Shown here: positions 1-7,139 of the stretch, piece by piece
Layout: the number at the start of each line of letters is the position of its first letter
How positions within the stretch are numbered: the stretch's first letter is position 1
Source of the DNA: an uncultured Oscillospiraceae bacterium
Lineage (GTDB): Bacteria > Bacillota > Clostridia > Oscillospirales > Oscillospiraceae
DNA length: 11,400 nt
Direction: 5' to 3'
Assembly (NCBI GenBank): GCA_934597585.1
Contig: CAKTSA010000047.1
Location: forward strand, 1-11,400
Notes under the pieces: model-generated
Seen by the model: the letters and a program-made list of their open reading frames with translations, nothing else
Told to the model about the DNA's origin: nothing
Databases searched by the model: none
Made by a program: the position numbers and the translations under genes

Positions 1-5
1 TTCTG

Positions 6-77
6 CCCTATTTCTTCTTTGATACGACTAAAACGCCAGTTCTCGCATAACGAGAACTGGCGTTCTTTGACAGGCTG
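6..77 (-). repeat. Palindromic intergenic repeat, left copy
   Basis: A 72-base element that recurs in inverted orientation at 11329-11400 with 68 of 72 bases identical (differences at 10, 28, 40 and 60). Its core is a perfect 14-bp stem, 32-45 with 51-64 (arm AACGCCAGTTCTCG), closed by a 5-base loop. The 8-mer TTCTTTGA stands on both sides of the palindrome as a direct repeat (15-22 and 63-70). It lies downstream of nifJ and, read in the nifJ direction, has the same orientation relative to its gene as the right copy has to ileS. Read that way the stem is followed by TTTTA, so it could act as a secondary, weak terminator. No coding capacity is seen. The element may continue beyond the window edge. 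Confidence 0.85.
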
Positions 78-78
78 C

Positions 79-121
79 AGCGCCCCGCATACGTTTGTAT
101 GCGGGGCGCTTACTGTTTTTT
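79..121. terminator. Strong hairpin, probable terminator between nifJ and the leftward flank
   Basis: Perfect 14-bp stem, 79-92 with 97-110 (arm AGCGCCCCGCATAC), with a 4-base loop. On the plus strand it is followed, after five bases, by a run of six T (116-121), so the best intrinsic terminator reads rightward, for a gene entering from left of the window. Read in the nifJ direction the same stem has an A-run before it but no T-run after it; nifJ transcripts may stop here or at the palindrome just beyond. Confidence 0.65.
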
Positions 122-145
122 CAGCCGGGGCGATGAGCCGGGGGC

Positions 146-3100
146 TTATTTGTCGTACATCTCGATGAGCTTCAGCAGGTGCTCATAGCGGGCCTTGGCC
201 TCGTCCTCGTTGCGCTGGAAGAGGACTTCGGCGCGCTCGGGGAACTCGCGGGTCAGGCGGCTGTAGCGGGCCTCGTTCATCAGGAAGTCCTGATAACCGC
301 CGGCGGGCGCCTTGGAGTCCAGGGTGAACTTCTTCTCGCCCTCGGGGTTGTAGCGGAACAGGTTCCAGTAACCGCAGTCCACGGCCTTCTTCATTTCCTT
401 CTGGCAGTTCATCATGCCGCCCTTGATGCTGTGCATCTCGCAGGGGCTGTAGCCGATGATCAGGGAAGGACCGTGATAGGCCTCGGCCTCGGTGATGGCC
501 TTGATGGTCTGGGCGGGGTTGGCACCCATGGCCACCTGTGCCACGTACACGTAGCCGTACTGCATGGCGATCTCGGCAAGGCTCTTCTTCTTGACTTCCT
601 TACCGGCGGCGGCAAACTGTGCCACCTGGCCGATGTTGGAGGCCTTGGAGGCCTGACCGCCGGTGTTGGAGTACACCTCGGTATCGAACACGAAGATGTT
701 CACATCCTGTTTGCTGGCGATGACGTGATCCAGTCCGCCGTAGCCGATATCATAGGCCCAGCCGTCGCCGCCGAAGATCCACATGGACTTCTTGGCCAGG
801 TATTCCTTCTTGCTGAGAATGTCGGCAGCCAGGGTGCAGGCAGCGCAGTCGCACAGCAGGGCGCCCTTGGCCTTCAGCTCAGCGGCGTGCTCAGCGAACT
901 GAGGCACGGCGGCCAGCTCGTCCACGGTGCAGATGCTCTCCTCCAGGGCCTTCACATAGGCCTTGGTGGGCTCGGCGTTGGCGGTGCCGTCGTCCATGGT
1001 GTCCAGCCATGCCTGTGCGGCGGCCTTCAGGGCGGGCTGTGCCCACTCCACGGCGATCAGCTCGCGGGTCTTGGCAGCCAGATCCTCGCGGATCTTGTTC
1101 TGGCCGGTGTACATGCCCAGGCCGTGCTCTGCGTTATCCTCGAACAGGGAGTTGCACCATGCGGGGCCGTGGCCCTCCTTGTTGGTGCAGTAGGGAGAGG
1201 TAGCCGCGGGACCGCCCCAGATGGAGGAGCAGCCGGTGGCGTTGGAAACATACATATGGTCGCCGAACAGCTGGGTGACGAGACGGGCATAGCTGGTCTC
1301 GGCGCAGCCGGCGCAGGAGCCGGAGAACTCCAGCATGGGCTGCTTGAACTGGCTGCCCTTGACGGTGTTGTCCTGCATATCCTTCTTCTCGGTCACATCT
1401 GCCACGCAGTAGTCGAACACATCCTGCTGGGGCAGCTCGCCCTCCTGTGCCACCATGGTCAGGGCATTGACGGGGCAGGCGCCCACGCACACGCCGCAGC
1501 CCATGCAGTCCAGCGGGCTGATGGCCATGGTGAACTGATACACACCCTTGCCCTTGCCGGCCTTCACGTCCACCAGCTTGGCAGCCTCGGGAGCCTTGGC
1601 GGCCTCGTCAGCGGTCAGGGCGAAGGGACGGATGGTGGCGTGGGGGCAGCAGTAAGCGCACTGGTTGCACTGGATGCACTTGGCGGCATCCCAGGTGGGG
1701 ACGGACACGGCCACGCCGCGCTTCTCATAGGCGGCGGCGCCCAGCTCGAACTGGCCGTCCACATGATCCACGAAGGCGGAAACGGGCAGGCTGTCGCCGT
1801 CCATCTTGCCCACGGGCTCCAGGATCTCCTTGACCATCTTCACCAGCTCGGGCTTGCCCTTCAGCTGCTTGGGCTCCTTGTCGTCCACAGCGTTGGCCCA
1901 CTCGGCGGGAACGTCGATCTTCTTATAGGCGGTGGCGCCCAGATCGATGGCCTTGTAGTTCATGTCCACGATGTCCTGGCCCTTCTTCAGGTAGGAGGCC
2001 TTGGCCTTCTCCTTCATGTAGGTGATGGCCTCCTCCTCGGGCATGACCTTGGCCAGAGAGAAGAACGCGGACTGCAGGATGGTGTTGTTGCGCTTGCCCA
2101 TGCCGATCTCGATGGCCAGATCAATGGCGTTGATCGTGTAGAGCTGGATGTTGTTCCGCGCGATATAGCGCTTGGAGGCGGCATCCATGTGGTGGTTCAG
2201 CTCGTCGAAGTCCCACTGGCAGTTGATCATGTAGACGCCGCCGGGCTTGACATCCTGCACCATCTTGAAGCCCTTGGTCACATAGCTGGGGTTGTGGCAG
2301 GCCACGAAGTCAGCCTTGTTGATATAGTAGGGGGAACGGATGGGCTTGTCGCCGAAGCGCAGGTGGCTGATGGTGACGCCGCCGGTCTTCTTGGAGTCGT
2401 ACTGGAAGTACGCCTGAACATACTTGTCGGTGTGGTCGCCGATGATCTTGATGGAGTTCTTGTTGGCGCCCACGGTACCGTCGCCGCCCAGCCCCCAGAA
2501 CTTGCACTCGATGGTGCCCTCTGCCGCGGTGTTGGGGCAGTTGGGATCCTCGGGCAGGGACATGTTGGTGACATCGTCCACGATGCCGATGGTGAACTGG
2601 CGCTTCATCTCAGCCTTCTTCAGCTCGGTGTACACAGCGAACACGGAGGCGGGAGGCGTATCCTTGCTGCCCAGACCGTAACGGCCGCCGATGACGGTAA
2701 TGTCGTTCCTGCCGGCGTTGGCCAGAGCGGTGACCACATCCTGATACAGGGGCTCGCCCTGGGAGCCGGGCTCCTTGGTGCGATCCAGAACGGCGATCTT
2801 CTTGGCCGTGGCGGGGATGGCCTCGATCAGCTTCTCGGGGGCGAAGGGGCGGAACAGACGGACCTTCACCAGACCCACCTTCTCGCCGTGGGCGTTCAGG
2901 TAATCGATGACCTCCTCGGCCACGTCGCAGATGGAGCCCATGGCCACGATGACGCGGTCAGCGTCGGATGCGCCGTAGTAGTTGAACAGCTGATAGTTGG
3001 TGCCCAGCTTGGCGTTGACCTTCTCCATGCACTTCTCCACCACGGCGGGCAGAGCGTCATAGTACTTGTTGCAGGCCTCGCGGTGCTGGAAGAAGATATC

Positions 3101-3766
3101 GCCGTTCTCGTGGCTGCCGCGCATATGGGGATGCTCGGGGTTCAGCGCATGCTTGCGGAACTCGGCCACGGCGTCCATGTCGCACATGTCCTTCAGATCC
3201 TCGTAATCCCACACGGCGATCTTCTGGATCTCATGGCTGGTGCGGAAGCCGTCAAAGAAGTTGATGAAGGGGACCTTGCCCTCCAGGGCGGCCAGATGGG
3301 CCACGGGGCTCAGGTCCATGACCTCCTGCACGTTGCCCTCGCACAGCATGGCAAAGCCGGTCTGGCGGCAGGCCATCACGTCGGAGTGGTCGCCGAAGAT
3401 GTTCAGCGCGTGGGTGGAAACGGTACGGGCGGAGACGTGGAACACGCAGGGCAGCTGCTCAGCCGCGATCTTGTACATGTTGGGGATCATCAGCAGCAGG
3501 CCCTGGGAGGCGGTGTACGTGGTGGTCAGCGCGCCGGCGCCCAGAGAACCATGTACTGCGCCGGCAGCGCCGGCTTCGGACTGCATCTCCACCACCTTTA
3601 CCTGGGTGCCGAAGATATTTTTCAGACCGTTGGCACTCCACTGGTCAACAAAATCGGCCATGGGAGAGGACGGAGTGATGGGGTAGATGGCGGCTACCTC
3701 GGAAAACGCATAGCTCACATGCGCGGCAGCGTTGTTGCCATCCATGGATTTCATTTTTCTTACCAT
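146..3766 (-). CDS. nifJ: Pyruvate:ferredoxin (flavodoxin) oxidoreductase
   Basis: Cytoplasmic enzyme that oxidises pyruvate with CoA to acetyl-CoA and CO2 and passes two electrons to ferredoxin; it is central to energy metabolism in anaerobes. The 1206-residue product is a full-length single-chain homodimer-type enzyme (family about 1170-1200). Visible motifs: YPITPSS at 28-34, QSE at 62-64 and SART at 112-115, matching the substrate-site residues Thr31, Glu64 and Arg114 of the Desulfovibrio africanus enzyme; two ferredoxin-type 4Fe-4S motifs with Cys697/700/703/707 and Cys754/757/760/764; Cys818, Cys821, Cys846 and Cys1109 for the cluster next to thiamine diphosphate; and the thiamine-diphosphate motif GDG (1000-1002) to SNTGGQ (1033-1038). 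The start is chosen because AAGGAGG (3774-3780) ends 7 bases before it. It has its own promoter and is transcribed divergently from comM, with no partner gene on its strand. No key residue is missing. Confidence 0.98.
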   Translation of the reverse strand: MVRKMKSMDGNNAAAHVSYAFSEVAAIYPITPSSPMADFVDQWSANGLKNIFGTQVKVVEMQSEAGAAGAVHGSLGAGALTTTYTASQGLLLMIPNMYKIAAEQLPCVFHVSARTVSTHALNIFGDHSDVMACRQTGFAMLCEGNVQEVMDLSPVAHLAALEGKVPFINFFDGFRTSHEIQKIAVWDYEDLKDMCDMDAVAEFRKHALNPEHPHMRGSHENGDIFFQHREACNKYYDALPAVVEKCMEKVNAKLGTNYQLFNYYGASDADRVIVAMGSICDVAEEVIDYLNAHGEKVGLVKVRLFRPFAPEKLIEAIPATAKKIAVLDRTKEPGSQGEPLYQDVVTALANAGRNDITVIGGRYGLGSKDTPPASVFAVYTELKKAEMKRQFTIGIVDDVTNMSLPEDPNCPNTAAEGTIECKFWGLGGDGTVGANKNSIKIIGDHTDKYVQAYFQYDSKKTGGVTISHLRFGDKPIRSPYYINKADFVACHNPSYVTKGFKMVQDVKPGGVYMINCQWDFDELNHHMDAASKRYIARNNIQLYTINAIDLAIEIGMGKRNNTILQSAFFSLAKVMPEEEAITYMKEKAKASYLKKGQDIVDMNYKAIDLGATAYKKIDVPAEWANAVDDKEPKQLKGKPELVKMVKEILEPVGKMDGDSLPVSAFVDHVDGQFELGAAAYEKRGVAVSVPTWDAAKCIQCNQCAYCCPHATIRPFALTADEAAKAPEAAKLVDVKAGKGKGVYQFTMAISPLDCMGCGVCVGACPVNALTMVAQEGELPQQDVFDYCVADVTEKKDMQDNTVKGSQFKQPMLEFSGSCAGCAETSYARLVTQLFGDHMYVSNATGCSSIWGGPAATSPYCTNKEGHGPAWCNSLFEDNAEHGLGMYTGQNKIREDLAAKTRELIAVEWAQPALKAAAQAWLDTMDDGTANAEPTKAYVKALEESICTVDELAAVPQFAEHAAELKAKGALLCDCAACTLAADILSKKEYLAKKSMWIFGGDGWAYDIGYGGLDHVIASKQDVNIFVFDTEVYSNTGGQASKASNIGQVAQFAAAGKEVKKKSLAEIAMQYGYVYVAQVAMGANPAQTIKAITEAEAYHGPSLIIGYSPCEMHSIKGGMMNCQKEMKKAVDCGYWNLFRYNPEGEKKFTLDSKAPAGGYQDFLMNEARYSRLTREFPERAEVLFQRNEDEAKARYEHLLKLIEMYDK

Positions 3767-3790
3767 TTATGAACCTCCTTCATACACTCT

Positions 3791-3808
3791 TCGCCCCTTT
3801 CGGGGCGA
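3791..3808 (-). promoter_or_regulatory. nifJ leader hairpin with GAAA tetraloop
   Basis: In the nifJ transcript a perfect 7-bp stem TCGCCCC/GGGGCGA encloses the loop GAAA, a GNRA tetraloop. It begins about 12 bases after the predicted transcription start and ends 10 bases before the AAGGAGG ribosome binding site, which stays unpaired. Such 5' stems are known to protect some bacterial mRNAs from 5'-end decay; that role here is inference. No T-run follows it, so it is not a terminator. Confidence 0.6.
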
Positions 3809-3826
3809 CAAACTCAGCGTATCAGG

Positions 3827-3855
3827 ATAATATCACAAAAAAATCCCACTGTAAA
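3827..3855 (-). promoter_or_regulatory. nifJ promoter, sigma-A type
   Basis: Read on the minus strand: -35 TTTACA (3855-3850), a spacer of exactly 17 bases, and -10 TATTAT (3832-3827). The predicted start is near 3820, giving a leader of about 54 bases. The spacer holds a run of seven T. The match and its distance from the gene make it the best candidate in this gap. Confidence 0.75.
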
Positions 3856-3877
3856 CGGCATTTTTATGAAATTTTCG

Positions 3878-3922
3878 TAACAGGAAACTAAAAATGCGTT
3901 TTTGCTGTTAAGAATTCTAACA
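3878..3922. promoter_or_regulatory. Cluster of TAACA/TGTTA half-sites, candidate operator
   Basis: Between the two divergent promoters lie TAACAG (3878-3883), its reverse complement CTGTTA (3905-3910) and a further TAACA (3918-3922). The last two form TGTTA-7 bases-TAACA. Between the first two sits AAAAA-TGCG-TTTTT (3890-3903). The spacing recalls redox-sensing Rex sites (TGTTAA-4 bases-TTAACA) but is one base too long and imperfect, so I do not name a regulator. Function is inferred from position only. Confidence 0.3.
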
Positions 3923-3944
3923 TCCCCTGACAGCGGAACTTATT

Positions 3945-3973
3945 TTGACAAAACTATTGTCCTTTTCTATAAA
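3945..3973 (+). promoter_or_regulatory. comM promoter, sigma-A type
   Basis: Perfect -35 TTGACA (3945-3950), a 17-base spacer and -10 TATAAA (3968-3973). The predicted start near 3980 gives a leader of about 79 bases ahead of the comM start codon. It diverges from the nifJ promoter, with about 90 bases between the two -35 boxes. Confidence 0.8.
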
Positions 3974-4058
3974 TGTGTGATAAAATAATACGGATATATC
4001 GCAGTGAGAAAAAACCGACCGGATACACAAACCGGAAGCAGGGAAGGGGAGAGGACAG

Positions 4059-5573
4059 ATGGTGACAACGGTGCGTTCCCTTGGTCTCAGCGGCGTCAGC
4101 GGCTACGAGGTGACGGTGGAGTGCATGCTCTCCGGCGGACTGCCGGCCTTTGACGTGGTGGGCCTGCCGGACACGGCGGTGAAGGAGGCCCGGGAGCGGG
4201 TCCGCGCCGCGGTGAAGAACTGCGGGGCCACCTTCCCCGTCAGCCGCATCACCGTCAACCTGGCCCCCGCCCGGGTCCGGAAGGAGGGCACCGTCTACGA
4301 CCTGCCCATCCTCCTGGGCATCATGACCGCCGCCGGCGAGATCCGCGCCCTGCCGGAGGACGCCGCCTTCCTGGGCGAGCTGAGCCTCACCGGAGAGGTG
4401 CGCCCCGTGGTGGGCGTGCTGCCCATGGCCATGTTCGCCGCCCGCCAGGGGGTGAAGCAGCTGTACGTCCCCGCCGCCAACGCCGCCGAGGCCACCCTGG
4501 CCGACGGCGTCACCGTCTACGGCGTGGAGGACGTCCGTCAGCTGATGGCTCACCTGAAGGGCGAGGACGCCATCGCCCCCACCCCCCGGTGGGAGCCCTC
4601 TGCCCCCCGCCGCCCCCTGCCGGACTTTTCCGACGTCATGGGCCAGGAGAACGTGAAGCGCGCCCTGGAGATCGCCGCCGCCGGCGGCCACAACGTGCTG
4701 CTGATCGGCTCCCCCGGCTCTGGCAAGTCCATGCTGGCCCGCCGACTGCCCTCCATCCTGCCGGACATGTCCCGGCCCGAGGCCCTGCAGACCACCGAGA
4801 TCTACTCTGTGGCCGGCATGACCGACCCGGCCCACCCGCTGGTGGACAGCCGGCCCTTTCGCAGCCCCCACCACACCGCCTCGCCGGTGTCGCTGTCCGG
4901 CGGCGGCAGCATCCCCCGCCCCGGCGAGATCTCCCTGGCCCACAACGGCATCCTGTTTCTGGACGAGCTGCCGGAGTTTGATAAATCCGCCCTGGAGACC
5001 CTGCGCCAGCCCCTGGAGGACGGCCAGGTCACCATCACCCGGGCCACCGGCTCCCTGACGCTGCCCAGCCGCTTCATGCTGGTGTGCGCCATGAACCCCT
5101 GCCGCTGCGGCTGGTACGGCCACCCCTCCGGCCGCTGCCGCTGCTCCGCCCAGCAGGTGGAGCAGTATATGCGCCGGGTGTCCGGCCCTCTTTTGGACCG
5201 CATCGACATGCACATCGAGGTGCCGTCGGTGGAGTACGAGGCCATGCGCCGCAAGGAGCAGCCGGAATCCTCCGCCCAGGTGCGCCAGCGGGTCAACACC
5301 GCCCGGGCCGTGCAGCAGCGCCGCTTTGCCGGCACCGCCGTCACCTGCAACGCCTACATGACCCCCGCCATGATCGGCCAATACTGCCAGCTGGATGCGG
5401 CAGGGGAGAAGGTCATGCAGGGCGCCTTTGACCGCCTGGGCCTCACCGGCCGCAGCCACGACCGCATCCTCCGCATGGCCCGCACCATCGCCGACCTGGA
5501 CGATTCAAAAAACATCCAGGTCCACCATCTGGCGGAAGCCATCCAGTACCGGAGCAGTAATTTGTTGAAGTAA
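4059..5573 (+). CDS. comM: YifB/ComM family Mg-chelatase-like AAA+ ATPase
   Basis: The 504-residue protein has the length and order of the ComM/YifB family. It has an N-terminal ChlI domain with a Lon-protease-like fold (about 20-165, with GLPDTAVKEARERVRAA at 35-51). The AAA+ core (about 188-390) has Walker A GSPGSGKS at 217-224, Walker B GILFLDELPEF at 297-307, a Cys-rich loop with C348, C350, C360 and C362, and the LLDRIDMH element at 378-385. The C-terminal Mg-chelatase domain runs from about 405 to 500, with TGRSHDRILRMARTIADLD at 463-481. In Haemophilus and Vibrio, ComM is a hexameric helicase that drives branch migration during natural transformation; the Firmicutes homologues are less studied, so a recombination role is inferred. 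The GGGGAG-type site at 4047-4052 supports the start. It has its own promoter and is separated from thiI by 380 non-coding bases. No defects are seen. Confidence 0.95.
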   Translation: MVTTVRSLGLSGVSGYEVTVECMLSGGLPAFDVVGLPDTAVKEARERVRAAVKNCGATFPVSRITVNLAPARVRKEGTVYDLPILLGIMTAAGEIRALPEDAAFLGELSLTGEVRPVVGVLPMAMFAARQGVKQLYVPAANAAEATLADGVTVYGVEDVRQLMAHLKGEDAIAPTPRWEPSAPRRPLPDFSDVMGQENVKRALEIAAAGGHNVLLIGSPGSGKSMLARRLPSILPDMSRPEALQTTEIYSVAGMTDPAHPLVDSRPFRSPHHTASPVSLSGGGSIPRPGEISLAHNGILFLDELPEFDKSALETLRQPLEDGQVTITRATGSLTLPSRFMLVCAMNPCRCGWYGHPSGRCRCSAQQVEQYMRRVSGPLLDRIDMHIEVPSVEYEAMRRKEQPESSAQVRQRVNTARAVQQRRFAGTAVTCNAYMTPAMIGQYCQLDAAGEKVMQGAFDRLGLTGRSHDRILRMARTIADLDDSKNIQVHHLAEAIQYRSSNLLK

Positions 5574-5591
5574 CATACCGCCTGAGTCGAA

Positions 5592-5662
5592 CGTAGGGGG
5601 CGATGCCCACGCAGTGGAGCGAAGCGGAACAAGTACCCTTGGGGTGCATCGCCCCGCCGTAC
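5592..5662. repeat. Imperfect long inverted repeat (GTAGGGG...CCCC..GTAC type)
   Basis: GGGGCGATG (5597-5605) pairs perfectly with CATCGCCCC (5647-5655). Outside these are GTA (5593-5595) and TAC (5660-5662), offset by four extra bases on the right. The 41 bases between the arms contain no recognisable gene. It looks like a dispersed, non-coding palindromic repeat; dispersal cannot be tested within this window. Confidence 0.6.
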
Positions 5663-5808
5663 AACGATTCATTTTCTGCTATCGCACCGCATCAGCGGCA
5701 GCGGCGCAGAATGAAAGTCGATACGTTATACGCAGCGAAATCAACCGCGTCCTGTGAACGTGTGGGATAAAGTGCCAAATTAGAAACAAGGTATAGCGCG
5801 GGCGGATT

Positions 5809-5827
5809 CTTAAACCGCAGGTTTAAG
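5809..5827. repeat. Short perfect hairpin
   Basis: CTTAAACC (5809-5816) and GGTTTAAG (5820-5827) form an 8-bp stem around the loop GCA. A GTTTTT run begins five bases after it (5832-5837), so it could weakly terminate rightward transcription from comM, but the stem is AT-rich and the T-run is not adjacent. Confidence 0.5.
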
Positions 5828-5838
5828 CAGCGTTTTTG

Positions 5839-5868
5839 GGTACTTTTGCCGCTGAGGGCAAAAGTACC
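5839..5868. repeat. Perfect 12-bp hairpin
   Basis: GGTACTTTTGCC (5839-5850) and GGCAAAAGTACC (5857-5868) pair perfectly around the 6-base loop GCTGAG. No T-run follows on either side, so it is not a standard terminator. It abuts the next hairpin directly, which suggests both belong to one repeat element. Confidence 0.7.
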
Positions 5869-5884
5869 TCGCGCCGGAGCGCGA
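5869..5884. repeat. Short GC-rich hairpin adjoining the preceding one
   Basis: TCGCGC (5869-5874) and GCGCGA (5879-5884) pair around the loop CGGA with no gap after the hairpin ending at 5868. Together 5809-5884 holds three stem-loops in 76 bases. Confidence 0.6.
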
Positions 5885-5953
5885 AATACTCCATTGCACA
5901 GGTATCCCCATAAAAGCAAAAAAACACTTCATATAAAATAAGGAGACACCCCC

Positions 5954-7132
5954 ATGCACGAGATCATTCTTTGCAAGCTGGGCGAGATCGTCCTGAAGGG
6001 ACTGAACCGCCATAGCTTTGAGATGAAGCTGATGAGCAACATCCGCCGCCGCACCCAGCGGTACGGCAAATTCAAGATCTACTCCCGCCAGTCCACCATC
6101 TACGTGGAGCCGGTGGAGGACACCTGCGACCTGGACGCCGCCTACGACGCCTGCAAGAAGGTCTTCGGCATCATCGCCATCGCCCGTGCCGTGCCCTGCG
6201 CCAAGGAGAAGGAAGCCATCTTCGCCACCGCTAGGGAGTACCTGGCCCCGGCCCTGCTGGCGGCCAAGTCCTTCAAGGTGGAGAGCAAGCGCTCCGACAA
6301 GTCCTTCCCCATGGGCAGCATCCAGCTGAGCCAGTGGGTGGGCGGCGCGCTGCACGACGCCTTTCCCCACCTGATCGTGGACGTCCATGACCCGGAGCTG
6401 ACCGTCCACCTGGAGGTCCGGGAGGACGCCGCCTACGTCCACGGCCCGGCGGAGGCCGCCGCCGGCGGCCTGCCCATCGGCATGGGCGGCCACGCGGTGA
6501 GCCTGCTGTCCGGCGGCATCGACAGCCCCGTCTCCAGCTACATGATCGCCAAGCGGGGCGTCCAGCTGGAGCTGCTGCACTTCGCCTCGCCCCCCTATAC
6601 CAGCGAGCAGGCCCGTGAAAAGGTCCTGCAGCTGGCCCAGGAGCTGACGGTGTGGTGCGGCCGCCTGACCGTCCATGTGGTGCCCTTTACCGAAATTCAG
6701 GAGGAGATCCGCCGCAAGTGCCCGGAGGATCACTTCACCCTCATCATGCGCCGCTTCATGATGCGGCTGGGCGACCGGCTGGCCCACGAGCTGGCCTGTA
6801 AGGCCATCGTCACCGGCGAGAGTCTGGGCCAGGTGGCCAGCCAGACCATCCAGGCTCTGGTGGTCAGCGACGATGTGGCCACCCTTCCGGTGCTGCGTCC
6901 CCTGATCGGCATGGACAAGGAGGAGATCGTCCGCATCGCCCGCCACGTGGGCACCTTCGATACCTCCATCCTGCCCTATGAGGACTGCTGCACCGTCTTC
7001 ACCCCCCGCCACCCCAAGACCAAGCCCGACCTGGCCCAGGTCCGGGAGTACGAGGCCGCCCTGGACGTTGACGCCCTGTGCGACAAGGCCCTGGCGGGCC
7101 GCGAGATGATCCGCCTGTACCCGAAAGCGTGA
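5954..7132 (+). CDS. thiI: tRNA 4-thiouridine synthase ThiI
   Basis: ThiI adenylates U8 of tRNA and replaces its oxygen with sulfur carried as a protein persulfide, giving 4-thiouridine; in many bacteria it also feeds sulfur to thiazole synthesis. The 392-residue product has an N-terminal ferredoxin-like/THUMP region (about 1-165), then the PP-loop ATP-binding motif SGGIDSP at 186-192 and the DCCTVFTPRHPKTKP segment at 344-358. Cys345 or Cys346 is in the region of the catalytic cysteine (Cys344) of the E. coli enzyme. There is no C-terminal rhodanese domain, as is usual for the shorter Gram-positive and clostridial form, so sulfur must come from a separate cysteine desulfurase. None lies in this window, whereas in Bacillus subtilis such a gene (nifZ) adjoins thiI. 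The start is set by AAGGAG at 5940-5945, 8 bases upstream. It is first in a run with pncC (7-base gap) and the membrane protein. Confidence 0.96.
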   Translation: MHEIILCKLGEIVLKGLNRHSFEMKLMSNIRRRTQRYGKFKIYSRQSTIYVEPVEDTCDLDAAYDACKKVFGIIAIARAVPCAKEKEAIFATAREYLAPALLAAKSFKVESKRSDKSFPMGSIQLSQWVGGALHDAFPHLIVDVHDPELTVHLEVREDAAYVHGPAEAAAGGLPIGMGGHAVSLLSGGIDSPVSSYMIAKRGVQLELLHFASPPYTSEQAREKVLQLAQELTVWCGRLTVHVVPFTEIQEEIRRKCPEDHFTLIMRRFMMRLGDRLAHELACKAIVTGESLGQVASQTIQALVVSDDVATLPVLRPLIGMDKEEIVRIARHVGTFDTSILPYEDCCTVFTPRHPKTKPDLAQVREYEAALDVDALCDKALAGREMIRLYPKA

Positions 7133-7139
7133 GGCGGCC

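Larger units (their letters stand above)
5574..5953. other. Palindrome-rich intergenic region between comM and thiI
   Basis: 380 bases with no gene I can support. It holds at least four separate inverted repeats (listed individually) plus a small CCGC-ATCA-GCGG hairpin at 5687-5698. There is no canonical terminator with a T-run after comM and no convincing -35/-10 pair for thiI. A TATAAAAT at 5932-5939 lies only 14 bases before the thiI start and would overlap the ribosome binding site, so it is unlikely to be a -10 box. Confidence 0.8.

Noticed and set aside
179..3772. Nearly full-length plus-strand open frame (1197 codons) opposite nifJ
   Set aside because: It is the mirror of a strongly GC3-biased gene. 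The product is low-complexity Gly/Leu/His/Val-rich, has no domain, and its reading is explained by nifJ codon use.
3906..3922. Rex operator upstream of nifJ
   Set aside because: The half-sites TGTTAA and CTAACA are separated by five bases rather than four and the second is imperfect, so the match is not good enough to name the regulator.
3954..5459. Minus-strand open frame of 501 codons opposite comM
   Set aside because: Ala/Gly/His-rich shadow of comM that runs into the divergent promoter region; comM itself has every family motif.
5692..5919. 75-codon minus-strand open frame in the comM-thiI gap
   Set aside because: It is a translation of the hairpin repeats at 5809-5884, with no ribosome binding site at its start and no recognisable protein features. 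Frames like this are common artefacts of intergenic repeats.
5932..5939. TATAAAAT as a -10 box for thiI
   Set aside because: A start from it would fall inside the ribosome binding site, and no -35 box stands at the right distance. AT-richness before a start codon explains it.
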